A stretch of 64,000 nucleotides of DNA from Archangium_A sp035910535 (GCA_035910535.1 JAMHXF010000063.1:61619-125618); one strand, 5' to 3'; shown: positions 8,438 through 17,452, counted from the first letter of the stretch. Notes: generated by a model from the sequence alone, not told the origin. Program-made: numbers and translations.

Positions 8438-9423
8438 CAGCGCGCCTCGTTGCGATCGCGCTGCTGGCTGCCCTGCCCGCGCAGGCCTTCAGCATCGCCA
8501 CCGCGTTCTCGTCTCCGTGCCACGAGCCGTTGACGGCGGCGGCGTTCGCCCGCGCGCGCGCCACGTTCCCCGCAGAAACGATCCCTCCCGCGCCGACGGA
8601 GCTCGAGCGGCGTGTGTCGGAAGACTTCGCGAAGAACTTCGGCGCCGCCGACGTGCCCGTCGAATACCGCTACGCACAGATGAGCCTCATCATGGGCGTG
8701 CGCGCGCCGGACACCGGCGGGCACTCGCTGCTCGACCTCGACAACACGCGAATTCTTCACACCGTGCCGCACGACCAATACGCGCACGCGCTCCGAGGCG
8801 GCGATGACGACGGAGAACAAGGCAACGAGGTGGTGGCAGAGGGCGTGCGCGTCACCGTCAACGCGTTGATGGCGCAGGCGCGTGAAGCGCTCTCGAAGCC
8901 GCGCGACGCGCAATACATCGGCGTGACCTACGACATCGACGGGTACGGGCTCGTCGAGCTGCGGGTGTGGGCGCCGGCGTACTTCGCAGGTCGCGCCGCG
9001 CACGCAGTGCAAGACTCGTTTTCGCACTCGTTTCGTACCGACGGGTTCCACCGCGTCACGCACTTCTTCAACTACGCCGACGCCATCAGCCCCCGCTACG
9101 ACGAAGCGCGCGACGGCTTTCGGCACTCCGGCAGCATGGACAAATGCGGCCACGCGACCGAGACCATCACCAACGCCGCGACCGAGGCGACCGTCGCGCT
9201 GCTCAACGCGGTCAACTCACAGCCTGCGCTCGACGCGATGTTGGCCCAGTGGGTCACCATTCAGCCTGGCTGCAACCGCGAGAATGCGTACTGCGACTCA
9301 CCGTGGCTCGCGCTCGCCGCGCAAGACGTGACGGAGCCGTACCTCGGCTGCTCGAGCGCCCAGGGGCTGCTCTTCGCCGGCGCGCTTGTTTCGTTGCTCC
9401 GGCGTCGCGTCTCGAAGAAATAA
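8434..9423 (+). CDS. Exported zinc-dependent phospholipase C/nuclease-like protein with MYXO-CTERM tail
   Basis: The protein has 329 residues from a GTG that overlaps the previous stop (GTGA). A signal peptide (about residues 1-18) is followed by a helical, His/Asp-rich body with CHEPLT near the N terminus and AAHAVQDSFSHSF in the middle. This arrangement of His and Asp resembles the trinuclear-zinc phospholipase C / S1-P1 nuclease fold. The C terminus, GCSSAQ followed by a hydrophobic stretch and LLRRR, matches the MYXO-CTERM sorting signal. The protein is therefore predicted to be exported and anchored or processed at the cell surface. The enzymatic assignment is by motif spacing only. Confidence 0.75.
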   Translation: MTARLVAIALLAALPAQAFSIATAFSSPCHEPLTAAAFARARATFPAETIPPAPTELERRVSEDFAKNFGAADVPVEYRYAQMSLIMGVRAPDTGGHSLLDLDNTRILHTVPHDQYAHALRGGDDDGEQGNEVVAEGVRVTVNALMAQAREALSKPRDAQYIGVTYDIDGYGLVELRVWAPAYFAGRAAHAVQDSFSHSFRTDGFHRVTHFFNYADAISPRYDEARDGFRHSGSMDKCGHATETITNAATEATVALLNAVNSQPALDAMLAQWVTIQPGCNRENAYCDSPWLALAAQDVTEPYLGCSSAQGLLFAGALVSLLRRRVSKK

Positions 9424-9429
9424 CGGCGC

Positions 9430-10113
9430 ATGCGCGCGACTGTTTTTCAGCACGAGACACACGAAGACCTGGGCTTGCTTGAAGGCGTGCTGCGCGACGC
9501 CGGCTACGACATCACGGTGCGGTTTCGGAGCGTCGAACATCGCGACCTCGACGCAGACCTGCTCGTGGTGCTCGGCGGCTCGATGAGCGTGACGGCCGTC
9601 GAGCAGCACCCGTTTCTGCGCGATGCGCTGGGGCTGTTGACCGAACGGTTCGCGCTCGATCGCCCGATGCTCGGCATCTGTCTGGGCGCGCAGCTGCTCG
9701 CGACGGCCACCGGCGGTACGGTGACGCGCGGCAAGAATGGCTTCGAAGTCGGCGTCGCGCCGGTTCGGTGGACCAGAGACGGCCTCGACGACCTCGCCGT
9801 GAAAGGGTTGCCGGCGAAGTCGATGGTCGCGCATTGGCACGAAGACACGTGGTCTGCGGTGCCGAACTCGAAGTTGCTCGCGTCGACAGATCGATACACG
9901 CAGCAGGCGTTTCGAGTCGGGCGCAGCGTGGGGCTGCAGTTTCACGTCGAGCTGACGGCGCAGCGCTTCGGAGAGTGGCTCGAGAGAGATCGCGAGCTGC
10001 TCGAGCTCGACGGAAAAAATGTCGACGAGCTGAAGGCCGCGCTGCCGAAGCTCGCCGCTGTCGAAGAGCAGAACACCCTGTTCCTCGAGCGGCTGGTGCG
10101 ATCGCTGCGCTGA
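9430..10113 (+). CDS. Class I glutamine amidotransferase-like protein
   Basis: The protein has 227 residues, the usual size for stand-alone GATase1 proteins related to the GMP synthase amidotransferase domain. The nucleophile elbow is MLGICLGAQLL (Cys at about residue 82), and the catalytic His sits in GLQFHVE near residue 175. These proteins release ammonia from glutamine or hydrolyse gamma-glutamyl bonds. The partner is not evident: the gene lies six bases after the MYXO-CTERM protein and is followed by a hairpin and the convergent tRNA-Leu. Substrate is unknown. Confidence 0.85.
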   Translation: MRATVFQHETHEDLGLLEGVLRDAGYDITVRFRSVEHRDLDADLLVVLGGSMSVTAVEQHPFLRDALGLLTERFALDRPMLGICLGAQLLATATGGTVTRGKNGFEVGVAPVRWTRDGLDDLAVKGLPAKSMVAHWHEDTWSAVPNSKLLASTDRYTQQAFRVGRSVGLQFHVELTAQRFGEWLERDRELLELDGKNVDELKAALPKLAAVEEQNTLFLERLVRSLR

Positions 10114-10128
10114 GCTCCAGAAACAACA

Positions 10129-10156
10129 AAACCTTCCTGATTTCTCAGGAAGGTTT
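10129..10156 (-). terminator. Rho-independent terminator after tRNA-Leu
   Basis: A 12-bp stem (AAACCTTCCTGA with its complement) around a four-base loop is followed on the minus strand by TTTTGTTGTTT. It would end the minus-strand secG/tRNA-Leu transcript. The plus-strand side lacks a T-run but the hairpin may also help to stop the amidotransferase gene. Confidence 0.8.
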
Positions 10157-10161
10157 CGGAG

Positions 10162-10243
10162 TGCCCAGGGAGGGATTCGAACCCTCACGCCGCGAGGCGC
10201 CACCCCCTCAAGATGGTGTGTCTACCAATTCCACCACCTGGGC
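10162..10243 (-). tRNA. tRNA-Leu (anticodon GAG)
   Basis: The 82-nt RNA folds as a class II tRNA. The acceptor GCCCAGG pairs perfectly with CCTGGGC and is followed by discriminator A. The anticodon stem CCATC/GGTGG holds the loop TTGAGGG, giving anticodon GAG (reads CUC and CUU). A long variable arm typical of leucine tRNAs is present, and the T arm is GAGGG-TTCGAAT-CCCTC. The 3' CCA is not encoded. It lies 74 bases downstream of secG on the same strand. Confidence 0.96.
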
Positions 10244-10317
10244 TATTCGAACTGTCTTTCTGCACCTGCGAAAGCGACGCCCTAGTACCAGATCGCCTGA
10301 CGACGGGAAGCGCTTTC

Positions 10318-10725
10318 TTACTGGTTCGGCAGCTTATCGGCGGGAACCGCGTCGTTCGCCGACGGAGCGGAAGGCGCAGGTGCCGGCGCAGGCGGCGTTT
10401 CGCCCGGCGCAGCTTCGGCAGGCACGGGAGAAGGAATCGGCGCCGTGTTGGTCGGCAGTGCGGGCTCCGCGTCGGCGAGGTCGGCCGAAACAGACGTGCG
10501 CAGACCAACGAACGAGAGGCCCAGCGACGTGAGGAAGAAAGCCATCGCGAAGAACGCGGTGAGCTTGGTCAGGAAGGTCGCCGCGCCGCGGCCACCGAAC
10601 GCAGACGTCGCCGCACCACCACCGAGCGCCGCACCCATGCCCGCGTCTTTCCCGGGCTGCAGGAGGATCACGAAGATCATGAAGATGCAGAGGATGACGT
10701 GAACGACGGTGAAGAAGGTCAACAT
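10318..10725 (-). CDS. secG: Preprotein translocase subunit SecG
   Basis: The protein has 135 residues. Two membrane helices (about residues 3-22 and 52-72) flank the short cytoplasmic turn with the family signature LLQPGKDAGMG and a Gly/Ala-rich segment. SecG is the accessory subunit of the SecYEG channel. After residue 80 comes a Pro/Ala-rich tail of about 50 residues that is absent from the shortest SecG proteins. A GGAG sequence lies about ten bases before the ATG. It follows tpiA by 41 bases, the common gap-pgk-tpiA-secG order. Confidence 0.93.
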   Translation of the reverse strand: MLTFFTVVHVILCIFMIFVILLQPGKDAGMGAALGGGAATSAFGGRGAATFLTKLTAFFAMAFFLTSLGLSFVGLRTSVSADLADAEPALPTNTAPIPSPVPAEAAPGETPPAPAPAPSAPSANDAVPADKLPNQ

Positions 10726-10766
10726 AGGGGGCCGCTCCTAAGCACACGAGAGGTCGGGGAACAACC

Positions 10767-11528
10767 TCACGCTTTGGCTTTCACAATGGCCGCGAAATCG
10801 GCCGCCTTCAGACTCGCTCCACCGACCAGCGCGCCGTCGATGTCGGGCATCGACAACAGCTCGACCGCGTTGTCGCCCTTCACCGAGCCGCCGTACTGAA
10901 TTCGCACCTGCGCAGAGGTCTCTGCGCCCCACAGGCCCGTCAGCAGGCCGCGAATGTGCGCGTGAACGTCTTGAGCCTGCCGCGAGGTCGCCGTCTTGCC
11001 CGTGCCGATGGCCCAGACGGGCTCGTACGCGATGACGAACGACGCGCCTTCTTTCGCGCCGAAGCCCTGCAGGCAGCCCTTCACCTGCGTCTCAACGACG
11101 CTCAACGTCTTGCCGCCTTCACGTTCTTCCAGCGTCTCGCCCACGCAGATGATGGGCAGCATGCCGGCCTTGAGCACGGCGGCGACCTTGCGGTTCACGC
11201 CCGCGTCGGTCTCGCCGAAGTACTGGCGACGCTCGGAGTGGCCCAGAATCACCCACGAGCAGCCGACCTCTTTGAGCATCGGCGCGGCGATTTCGCCGGT
11301 GAACGCGCCCGACTCGCTCGCGTGGCAGTTCTGGCCCGCCAGCGCGATGTTCGAGTCTTCCAGCGCTTTGGCCACCGGGTGCAGCGCGGTGAACGGCGGC
11401 GCGATGGCGATCTCCACACGATCACGAACCTGCGAGACGGCGTTGCGCAGCTCACGCACCAGCGCGAGCGAATCGCCCACCGACTTGTTCATCTTCCAGT
11501 TGCCCGCGATGAAGCAGCGCCGTGTCAT
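10767..11528 (-). CDS. tpiA: Triosephosphate isomerase
   Basis: The protein has 253 residues from ATG 11528 (MTRRCFIAGNWKMN), which has GGAG eight bases upstream; a GTG at 11537 would add only three residues. It interconverts dihydroxyacetone phosphate and glyceraldehyde 3-phosphate. Active-site signatures are GNWKMN with the catalytic Lys, the electrophilic His in ILGHSERR and the catalytic Glu in YEPVWAIGTG, plus the phosphate-binding YGGSVKGDN loop. The length is normal. It starts five bases after the pgk stop and belongs to the glycolytic operon. Confidence 0.97.
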   Translation of the reverse strand: MTRRCFIAGNWKMNKSVGDSLALVRELRNAVSQVRDRVEIAIAPPFTALHPVAKALEDSNIALAGQNCHASESGAFTGEIAAPMLKEVGCSWVILGHSERRQYFGETDAGVNRKVAAVLKAGMLPIICVGETLEEREGGKTLSVVETQVKGCLQGFGAKEGASFVIAYEPVWAIGTGKTATSRQAQDVHAHIRGLLTGLWGAETSAQVRIQYGGSVKGDNAVELLSMPDIDGALVGGASLKAADFAAIVKAKA

Positions 11529-11533
11529 GAGAA

Positions 11534-12718
11534 TCACTCCAGGGCTTTGAGGCCCGGGAGCTCCTTGCCTTCGAGGAATTCCAACGACGCGCCGCCACCC
11601 GTCGACACGTGCGTCATCTTGTCTGCGAGCTTGAACTCATTGACCGCCGCGGCCGAGTCACCGCCGCCGATCACCGTCTGCGCCTCTTTGTTGTTGGCCA
11701 TCGCCACGGCGACCGACTTCGTGCCTTCGGCGAACTTCGCGACCTCGAACAAGCCCATGGGCCCGTTCCACAACACGGTCTTCGCGTCGCGGAGGTGCTG
11801 CGTATAGAGCGAGCGCGTCTTGCCGCCGATGTCGAGACCCATGAGGTCCTTCGGAATGGCGCGCTCCAACACGTCGATGGCTTTGCTGTTCGCGTCGGGC
11901 GAGGTGCCGCACACGTGGTCCACCGGCAACACCAGGTCGACGCCGAGCCGCTTCGCGCTCTCGAGCAGCCGTGACGCGAGCCCGAGCTTGTCCTCTTCGA
12001 CGCGGCTCTTGCCCACTTCAATGCCCTCGGCCTTCAAGAACGTGTACGCCATCGCCCCGCCGACGAGCATCGTCTGGCACTTCGGCAGCAGGTTCTCGAT
12101 GACCTTGATCTTGTCGGACACCTTCGAGCCGCCCAGCACGACCACGAAGGGCTTTTCGGCGCCCTTCACAATCTTGCCCAGCTGCTCGAGCTCCTTGCGA
12201 ATGAGCAGGCCGGCGCACTTCTCTTTCATGAAGGGCACCATGCCCGCCGTCGACGCGTGGGCCCGGTGCGCGGTGCCGAAGGCGTCGTTGCAGTACACGT
12301 CGGCGTTGTCGGCGAGCTGCCGCGCGAAGGCCTCGTCGTTCGCTTCTTCCTGTTTGTGGAAGCGGAGGTTCTCGAGCACCAGCACCTGATTGGGCTTGAG
12401 CTCGCGGGCCTGCTTACCCACGCCCTCGCCGATGCAGTCGTCGGCCATCAACACCTCGTGCTGCTTGCCGAGCAGCATCGCCAGGTGTCGGGCCACCGGC
12501 ATCAGCGACAACTTTTCGTCGACGCCTTTGGGGCGCCCGAGGTGCGAGGCGAGAATCGGCTTCCCGCCCGCGGCGAGGATCTTCCGAATGGTCGGCAGCG
12601 CTTCACGAATGCGCGTGTCGTCGGTGATGTGCTGCGCGTCGTCGAGGGGCACATTGAAGTCGACCCGAACGAAGACGCGTTTCCCCGTGAGCTGCAGCTC
12701 GTCGATGTAGCGGACCAT
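11534..12718 (-). CDS. pgk: Phosphoglycerate kinase
   Basis: The protein has 394 residues, normal for the bacterial enzyme that transfers phosphate between 1,3-bisphosphoglycerate and ADP. Seen in the sequence: the N-terminal substrate motif RVDFNVPL, ASHLGRPKG, the hinge region, and the C-terminal nucleotide motif GGGDSAAA followed by STGGGASLEFLEGKELPG. It begins six bases after gap and ends five bases before the tpiA ATG, so it sits in the middle of the gap-pgk-tpiA-secG operon. Confidence 0.97.
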   Translation of the reverse strand: MVRYIDELQLTGKRVFVRVDFNVPLDDAQHITDDTRIREALPTIRKILAAGGKPILASHLGRPKGVDEKLSLMPVARHLAMLLGKQHEVLMADDCIGEGVGKQARELKPNQVLVLENLRFHKQEEANDEAFARQLADNADVYCNDAFGTAHRAHASTAGMVPFMKEKCAGLLIRKELEQLGKIVKGAEKPFVVVLGGSKVSDKIKVIENLLPKCQTMLVGGAMAYTFLKAEGIEVGKSRVEEDKLGLASRLLESAKRLGVDLVLPVDHVCGTSPDANSKAIDVLERAIPKDLMGLDIGGKTRSLYTQHLRDAKTVLWNGPMGLFEVAKFAEGTKSVAVAMANNKEAQTVIGGGDSAAAVNEFKLADKMTHVSTGGGASLEFLEGKELPGLKALE

Positions 12719-12724
12719 GGCGGC

Positions 12725-13735
12725 TTACTTCTGCGCGACGAGGTACTTGGCGACGTCGACCATGCGCGAGCTGTAGCCCCACTCATTGTCGTACCAGGCG
12801 AAGACCTTGAGGAACGTGCCGTCGATGAGGCTGGTCTGCGTCGAGTCGAAGATCGCGCTGTGCGGGTTGTCGTTGTAGTCGATGCTCACCGTCTGCTCGG
12901 TGTCGTACTGCAGCACGCCCTTGAGCTTGCCGTCGGCCGCGGCCTTCATCGCCGCGTGCACTTCGTCGACGGTGACTGACTTCTTGAGCGAGACCGTCAA
13001 GTCGACGAGCGAGACGTTGGGCGTCGGCACACGAATCGACGCGCCGTTCAGCTTGCCCTTGAGCTCGGGGATCACCTCGCCAATGGCCTTGGCCGCACCA
13101 GTCGACGTGGGGATCATCGAGAGCGCCGCGGCGCGCGCACGTCGCGGGTCGTCGTGCACGAGGTCGAGAATGCGCTGATCGTTGGTGTAGCTGTGAATGG
13201 TCGTCATCAGGCCGCGCTCGATGCCGAACGAGTCGTTGAGCACCTTGGCCACGGGCGAAAGGCAGTTCGTCGTGCAGCTCGCGTTGCTGATGATGTGGTG
13301 CTTCGCGGCGTCGTACTTCTCGTGGTTGATGCCGAAGCACACCGTGAGATCGCTGTTCTTGCCGGGCGCCGACAACAGCACCTTCTTGGCGCCGGCCTGC
13401 AGGTGCAGCTCGGCCTTCTCACGCGCAGTGAAGCGCCCAGTGCACTCCAGCACCACGTCGACGCCGAGCTCCTTCCACGGGAGCTTCGCGGGGTCTTTCT
13501 CGGCGGTGACCTTGTAGGCCTTGCCGTCGATGGTGATGGAGTTCTCGGTCGACGTGACCGTGCCGGGCCAGTTGCGGTGCACCGAGTCGTACTTGAAGAG
13601 GTGCGCCAGCGTGGCCGGCTTGTCGAGATCGTTGATGGCGACGATCTCGATGTCCTTCTCCTGTCGGGACAGCGCGGCGCGAAGCACCATGCGGCCGATG
13701 CGGCCGAAACCGTTGATCGCAAACTTGATGGCCAT
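12725..13735 (-). CDS. gap: Glyceraldehyde-3-phosphate dehydrogenase (type I)
   Basis: The protein has 336 residues. It begins with the NAD-binding GFGRIGRMV motif and contains the active-site SNASCTTNCL with the nucleophilic Cys and the phosphate-binding region after it. AINDLDKPA at the end of the second strand suggests NAD preference. The ATG at 13735 has AAGGAG upstream at good spacing. It is the first gene of the glycolytic operon; the amidase gene ends 44 bases upstream on the same strand, so read-through from there is possible. Confidence 0.97.
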   Translation of the reverse strand: MAIKFAINGFGRIGRMVLRAALSRQEKDIEIVAINDLDKPATLAHLFKYDSVHRNWPGTVTSTENSITIDGKAYKVTAEKDPAKLPWKELGVDVVLECTGRFTAREKAELHLQAGAKKVLLSAPGKNSDLTVCFGINHEKYDAAKHHIISNASCTTNCLSPVAKVLNDSFGIERGLMTTIHSYTNDQRILDLVHDDPRRARAAALSMIPTSTGAAKAIGEVIPELKGKLNGASIRVPTPNVSLVDLTVSLKKSVTVDEVHAAMKAAADGKLKGVLQYDTEQTVSIDYNDNPHSAIFDSTQTSLIDGTFLKVFAWYDNEWGYSSRMVDVAKYLVAQK

Positions 13736-13779
13736 GACGTGACTCCTTGATTGAAGGGGAAAGCGAGAGCGCCGACCTT

Positions 13780-16554
13780 CTAGCTGCGACGACGGCGAAC
13801 GACGAGAAGAACGAGGAGCCCCAGCAACTCGGTCGGTGCGCTGCTGCAGCCGCCGCCCTGAAAGCCGAGCTTCGGCGCCACCGGCTCACTGCCGCCGCCG
13901 GTGCCTGAGCCGCCGCCCATCGGTGCGCCGCCGCCGCCGCTTCCGCCGCCGGTGCCACCACCCGTCATGCCCGAATCAGGTTGACCTGCGTCGACAGGCT
14001 CGACGACCCCTGCGTCGAAGCCGCCGTCGAGCGGCGTGCCTGCGTCGACGTCGACGACGCCGCCATCAAACGAACCAGGCGAGAGGAAACCCAGCACCCG
14101 ACGCATGACCTCTGCGCGCTGCGCTGCGCCGACCACCGTCTCGAAGGGGAAGCCGAAGAACACCGTCTGCCCGGCAGTGCCAATGGCCGCGTTACCGCCC
14201 GCGCTGTAGCTGCCGAGCGAGATCGCCGCGCTCGTCGCGTTGACCGCAGGTGGCGCGCCCGCATTGAAAGAGCCGCTGTTGCCGTCGTCGAGCGTGATGC
14301 CGGGCACGCCCATGAGCGGCCCCGCGCCAGTCACCGACAACGAGCCAGTCGTACCGGGCGCCATGCCCGAGAACGTCGCCGACAAGAACGCCGAGGCCGC
14401 CACGCCGTCGCCTGAAAAGAACACCGGCAGGTTCCGCGTGCGGAAGTCCGTCACCACGCCCTGCTCCAACGACGTGAGCGCCGCCCCGCCCTGCTTGCCC
14501 CGCCCGACGAACCACGTGAGCAACGAATACGGAGCCAGCGGCACGTCGACCGCCGTCACCGCGTCAGACTCAGCGGTGTCGAAGCCAACGGAGTTTGCGT
14601 CGAGCGCCGCGCCGGTGAGCCGCGCTGCGCTCCCGTCGTTCATCTTCTCGACGAAGATTCGGAGCACGTCACCCAGGCCGTACGCAGCGGGGAACGTCTC
14701 CGTCTTGCCGATGGCGGCCTCGAGGCGATCGAACCCGTTGACGATGAGCACGAAGGGCTGCCCGGCAGTCGGCCGCCGCGCGCCCACCACCGCCGAAGGA
14801 AACGACTCACCGCCTTCGTTGAGCGCCGTCACGCGGAAGTACTTCGCCGCCGCGGCGGGCAACGGGAGCCGCAACGAGGTGGTCGCCACGTCGACGCCGT
14901 TGTCCCACGCGAGGCCGTCGTCGCTCGAATACACGCGGTACGCCTGCGCCGCGTTGCCACGCACGTTCTGCGAGTCGACCGGAGGCGAGCGCCAGCGCAC
15001 CACCGCGTCACCGTTGCTCTGGTTGAGCGCCGCGAGGTGCGTGGGCGGCTCCGGCGGCAACCGCACCGGCACGCCGTCCTTGTTCGCGAAGTACTTGATG
15101 ATGCCCTGCGCGATGGCGCGCGCGGCGACGTAGCGGAAGCCCGGCTCCTTCAGGTGCGCTGCGTCGGCTGCGGCGTCGTGAAAGGCGATCTCGAGCAGCA
15201 CCGAGGGCGTGTCGGGGTTGTTGTTGGGGTTGAGCTCGCCGAAGTTGGCCGAGCGAACCTGGCGATCTCGCCAGGTCGGCTGGTTCCAACCCGCGTCTTG
15301 TTTGAAGTCGTTCATCAACTCCGTGTGAATGGCGTTCGCGAGCTGCATGCCACCGTCGACGCCGGTGAAGTTGAGCGTGCCGTCGACGGGGTTCGGCCCA
15401 TAAACAAACGTGATGGTTCCCACCGCAGACGCGTTGGCGGCGTTGGTGTGCCACGCCACGTACACGGCGTCTTCTCCGGGTTCGTGCATCCACGCGGTGA
15501 AGCGCGGGCGCGTGTTGATGTCGTTGGTGCGATCGGCGCTGGGCGTGTTCGACGACGGCGCCCACACCGAAATCGGCGCGCCGGCCCACTGCGCCTGGTA
15601 CCGCGACGACTCTTCGAAGCGCGGGCGGCCGCTGACGCCCATGCCGCGATCGATGAAGCCCATGCCACCGCCCAGCTTCACCGCGTCGAGCGACACGTTC
15701 TTGCCCGTGGGGTTCGCCGAGTCGTTGTGCACGACGACGCGCGCCGGCTGCGACGCGCGGAAATAGAAGCGGCCCAACTGCACCCACGTGTTGCCGTGCC
15801 GCTGTTGGTTCACGCGAAAGCCAGTCGTGCCGCCGGCGTGCACCACCTCGTAGTGCGCGTCGGTGACCCGCGCCGAGAACGGCGTGTACGAAACCGAGAC
15901 CTCGTAATACCCGTCGGCCGGCACTGTCAGCGTGTAGCTGGCCGACGCGGTCGGCGTGGCGCTGGCCAGCATCAGGCGGTTGGTGCCATCAAAAGGCAGA
16001 AAGTCGCCCGCCATCGGGAAGGTCGGGCGCCGCCAGCCCTTCGCGGAGGAGTCGATGAACGACGCGGCGTCTCCATTCTCTGAATAGCCGGGCTCACCGT
16101 TGTCGAGCAGCACGAGGTTGGTCTGCAGGTCGAGCTCGCGCACCGGCACCACGCGCGCGCCGGCGTTGAGCAGCAGCGGCATCAGGTACTGGCTCAGCGT
16201 CTCGATGCTGACGAGATCTTCGACGATGTCGTTGGTGTTGCCGCGCTGCGTGCGCCACGCCCCGGTTTCCCAGGTGAAGCCGTGGCCCGGAGAGAGGTAG
16301 ATGACCTTGCCCGCCAGCGCGCCCACGCCCGTCACGTGTGACGAGGCCGAACCGCCGATGCGCGGCGTGCGGCGCTCAGGTCGAACGACGGCCGGCGAGT
16401 CGGGCGTGATCGTCGGCTCCCAGACCTTCGGCTCGTGCGGGTAGATGGTGACGCCTTCAGGAGGTTCGAGACCGCAGTCGTCGGCCCACTGCGCAGCCGC
16501 CGTGAACGAACACACCAGGACGCCGAAGACGAGCAAGCGCATGCACGCCCGCAT
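13780..16554 (-). CDS. N-acetylmuramoyl-L-alanine amidase with golvesin-like insert and MYXO-CTERM anchor
   Basis: The protein has 924 residues with a signal peptide (residues 1-21). The Amidase_3 catalytic domain starts with VIYLSPGHG (zinc His at about 91) and Glu near 117. It is then interrupted by about 150 residues of beta-rich sequence resembling a golvesin/xanthan-lyase C-terminal CBM-like domain (about 165-310). It resumes with AWHTNA and the catalytic Glu in LLEIAFHD. A fibronectin-type III module, a further domain of about 240 residues and a Gly-rich linker follow. The end, GGGCSSAP + hydrophobic segment + RRRR, is a full MYXO-CTERM signal. It should cleave peptidoglycan stem peptides at the cell surface. 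An internal ATG at residue 5 is an alternative start. Confidence 0.88.
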   Translation of the reverse strand: MRACMRLLVFGVLVCSFTAAAQWADDCGLEPPEGVTIYPHEPKVWEPTITPDSPAVVRPERRTPRIGGSASSHVTGVGALAGKVIYLSPGHGFTWETGAWRTQRGNTNDIVEDLVSIETLSQYLMPLLLNAGARVVPVRELDLQTNLVLLDNGEPGYSENGDAASFIDSSAKGWRRPTFPMAGDFLPFDGTNRLMLASATPTASASYTLTVPADGYYEVSVSYTPFSARVTDAHYEVVHAGGTTGFRVNQQRHGNTWVQLGRFYFRASQPARVVVHNDSANPTGKNVSLDAVKLGGGMGFIDRGMGVSGRPRFEESSRYQAQWAGAPISVWAPSSNTPSADRTNDINTRPRFTAWMHEPGEDAVYVAWHTNAANASAVGTITFVYGPNPVDGTLNFTGVDGGMQLANAIHTELMNDFKQDAGWNQPTWRDRQVRSANFGELNPNNNPDTPSVLLEIAFHDAAADAAHLKEPGFRYVAARAIAQGIIKYFANKDGVPVRLPPEPPTHLAALNQSNGDAVVRWRSPPVDSQNVRGNAAQAYRVYSSDDGLAWDNGVDVATTSLRLPLPAAAAKYFRVTALNEGGESFPSAVVGARRPTAGQPFVLIVNGFDRLEAAIGKTETFPAAYGLGDVLRIFVEKMNDGSAARLTGAALDANSVGFDTAESDAVTAVDVPLAPYSLLTWFVGRGKQGGAALTSLEQGVVTDFRTRNLPVFFSGDGVAASAFLSATFSGMAPGTTGSLSVTGAGPLMGVPGITLDDGNSGSFNAGAPPAVNATSAAISLGSYSAGGNAAIGTAGQTVFFGFPFETVVGAAQRAEVMRRVLGFLSPGSFDGGVVDVDAGTPLDGGFDAGVVEPVDAGQPDSGMTGGGTGGGSGGGGAPMGGGSGTGGGSEPVAPKLGFQGGGCSSAPTELLGLLVLLVVRRRRS

Positions 16555-16885
16555 AGCTCGATTTCACGCGCGCGGGGGTGCGGCTAGACCGACCAGCGCA
16601 TCACGTAACGATGCCGTTCCCCATCGAGCGGCCGTGCTCGATGCGCGGCACCATCGCAAGGAAGGTCGTCGAAGTACGTGGGGACTTCGAGTTCAGGCGG
16701 TCGACGGCGCGAGAGCCCAGCGCTCGGAGCGCGTCGCGCCGCTGAACGATCTGGCCACACGGCGCGAGCCACGTGACGAAGACTTGAGCTGCGACGTCAC
16801 CGCGGTGCCCAACGTGTCGATCAACAACACTGAAACTGAACGCCCGAACTCGAGCCGCGGCTCGACCATGCGCGCGGTGTAGCGA
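16555..16885 (-). other. Gene-free stretch, possible remnant coding
   Basis: These 331 bases separate the amidase gene from the Cys-repeat gene. All frames have long open stretches because of the GC content. One minus-strand frame (16693-16869) would encode 58 residues starting MVEPRLEFGR, and another is open through to 16610 with a protein-like composition, but neither has a ribosome site or a family I recognise. It may be promoter/leader DNA or a decayed gene; I assign no function. Confidence 0.35.
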
Positions 16886-17452
16886 TCAAGGCGCGTGAGT
16901 CACCGGCGGCAACGGAGGCTCGAAGCAGGTGATGCGACCTTCGAAGACGCTGCAGCGGCCGACCGGAGACTGCGCGCATTGCACGTCTTGATACGAGCGC
17001 TTGCAGTCCCACCCGCACGCGAAGCCGCTGTCGGTCTGTACACACTTCGCACCGCCGAGTTGCTTCGTGGCGACGAACGCATGGATCACCTCTGGCTTCG
17101 GGTCCCAACAGTGGACGTCGTCATGTCGCGTCGCGCACACACCCCACGGCGTCTGCGCGCACGCGAGCTTGTTGGGCGAGGTCACGCACGCATAGCCACA
17201 CGCCACGTCGCGGTACTTCGCGCGGCACACCGGCGCACCGGGAATGCCCGCGTCTTCGTGAAAGCGCACTTCGTCGGGCGGGTCCCAGCACACGAGCCGT
17301 CGTTCGATGCGCTCGCAGCGACCTTGCGGTGTCTGGGCGCACTTCACTTCGTCCAGCTCTGCGCGGCAGTGAAACCCACACGCCGTCTGCATGCCTGACG
17401 TGCGGCACTCGGGCGTCTGCGTCAGAACCATCATCACGAGGGCGGTCACCAT
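16886..17452 (-). CDS. Exported cysteine-repeat protein
   Basis: The protein has 188 residues with a short hydrophobic N-terminal segment that may be a signal peptide. The rest is three tandem cysteine repeats of about 55 residues. Each contains ACG(F/Y/W)xC, then about eleven residues, then CAQ(T/S)PxGxC, then C(W/F)(D/E)P. Six to eight regularly spaced cysteines per unit point to a disulfide-stabilised extracytoplasmic protein. I recognise no named family. It starts 105 bases downstream of the SPFH gene terminator on the same strand and is not obviously in an operon. Function unknown. Confidence 0.72.
   Translation of the reverse strand: MVTALVMMVLTQTPECRTSGMQTACGFHCRAELDEVKCAQTPQGRCERIERRLVCWDPPDEVRFHEDAGIPGAPVCRAKYRDVACGYACVTSPNKLACAQTPWGVCATRHDDVHCWDPKPEVIHAFVATKQLGGAKCVQTDSGFACGWDCKRSYQDVQCAQSPVGRCSVFEGRITCFEPPLPPVTHAP

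Noticed and set aside
16445..16882. A plus-strand gene of 145 codons
   Set aside because: It begins inside the amidase gene as antisense and contains no recognisable domain.
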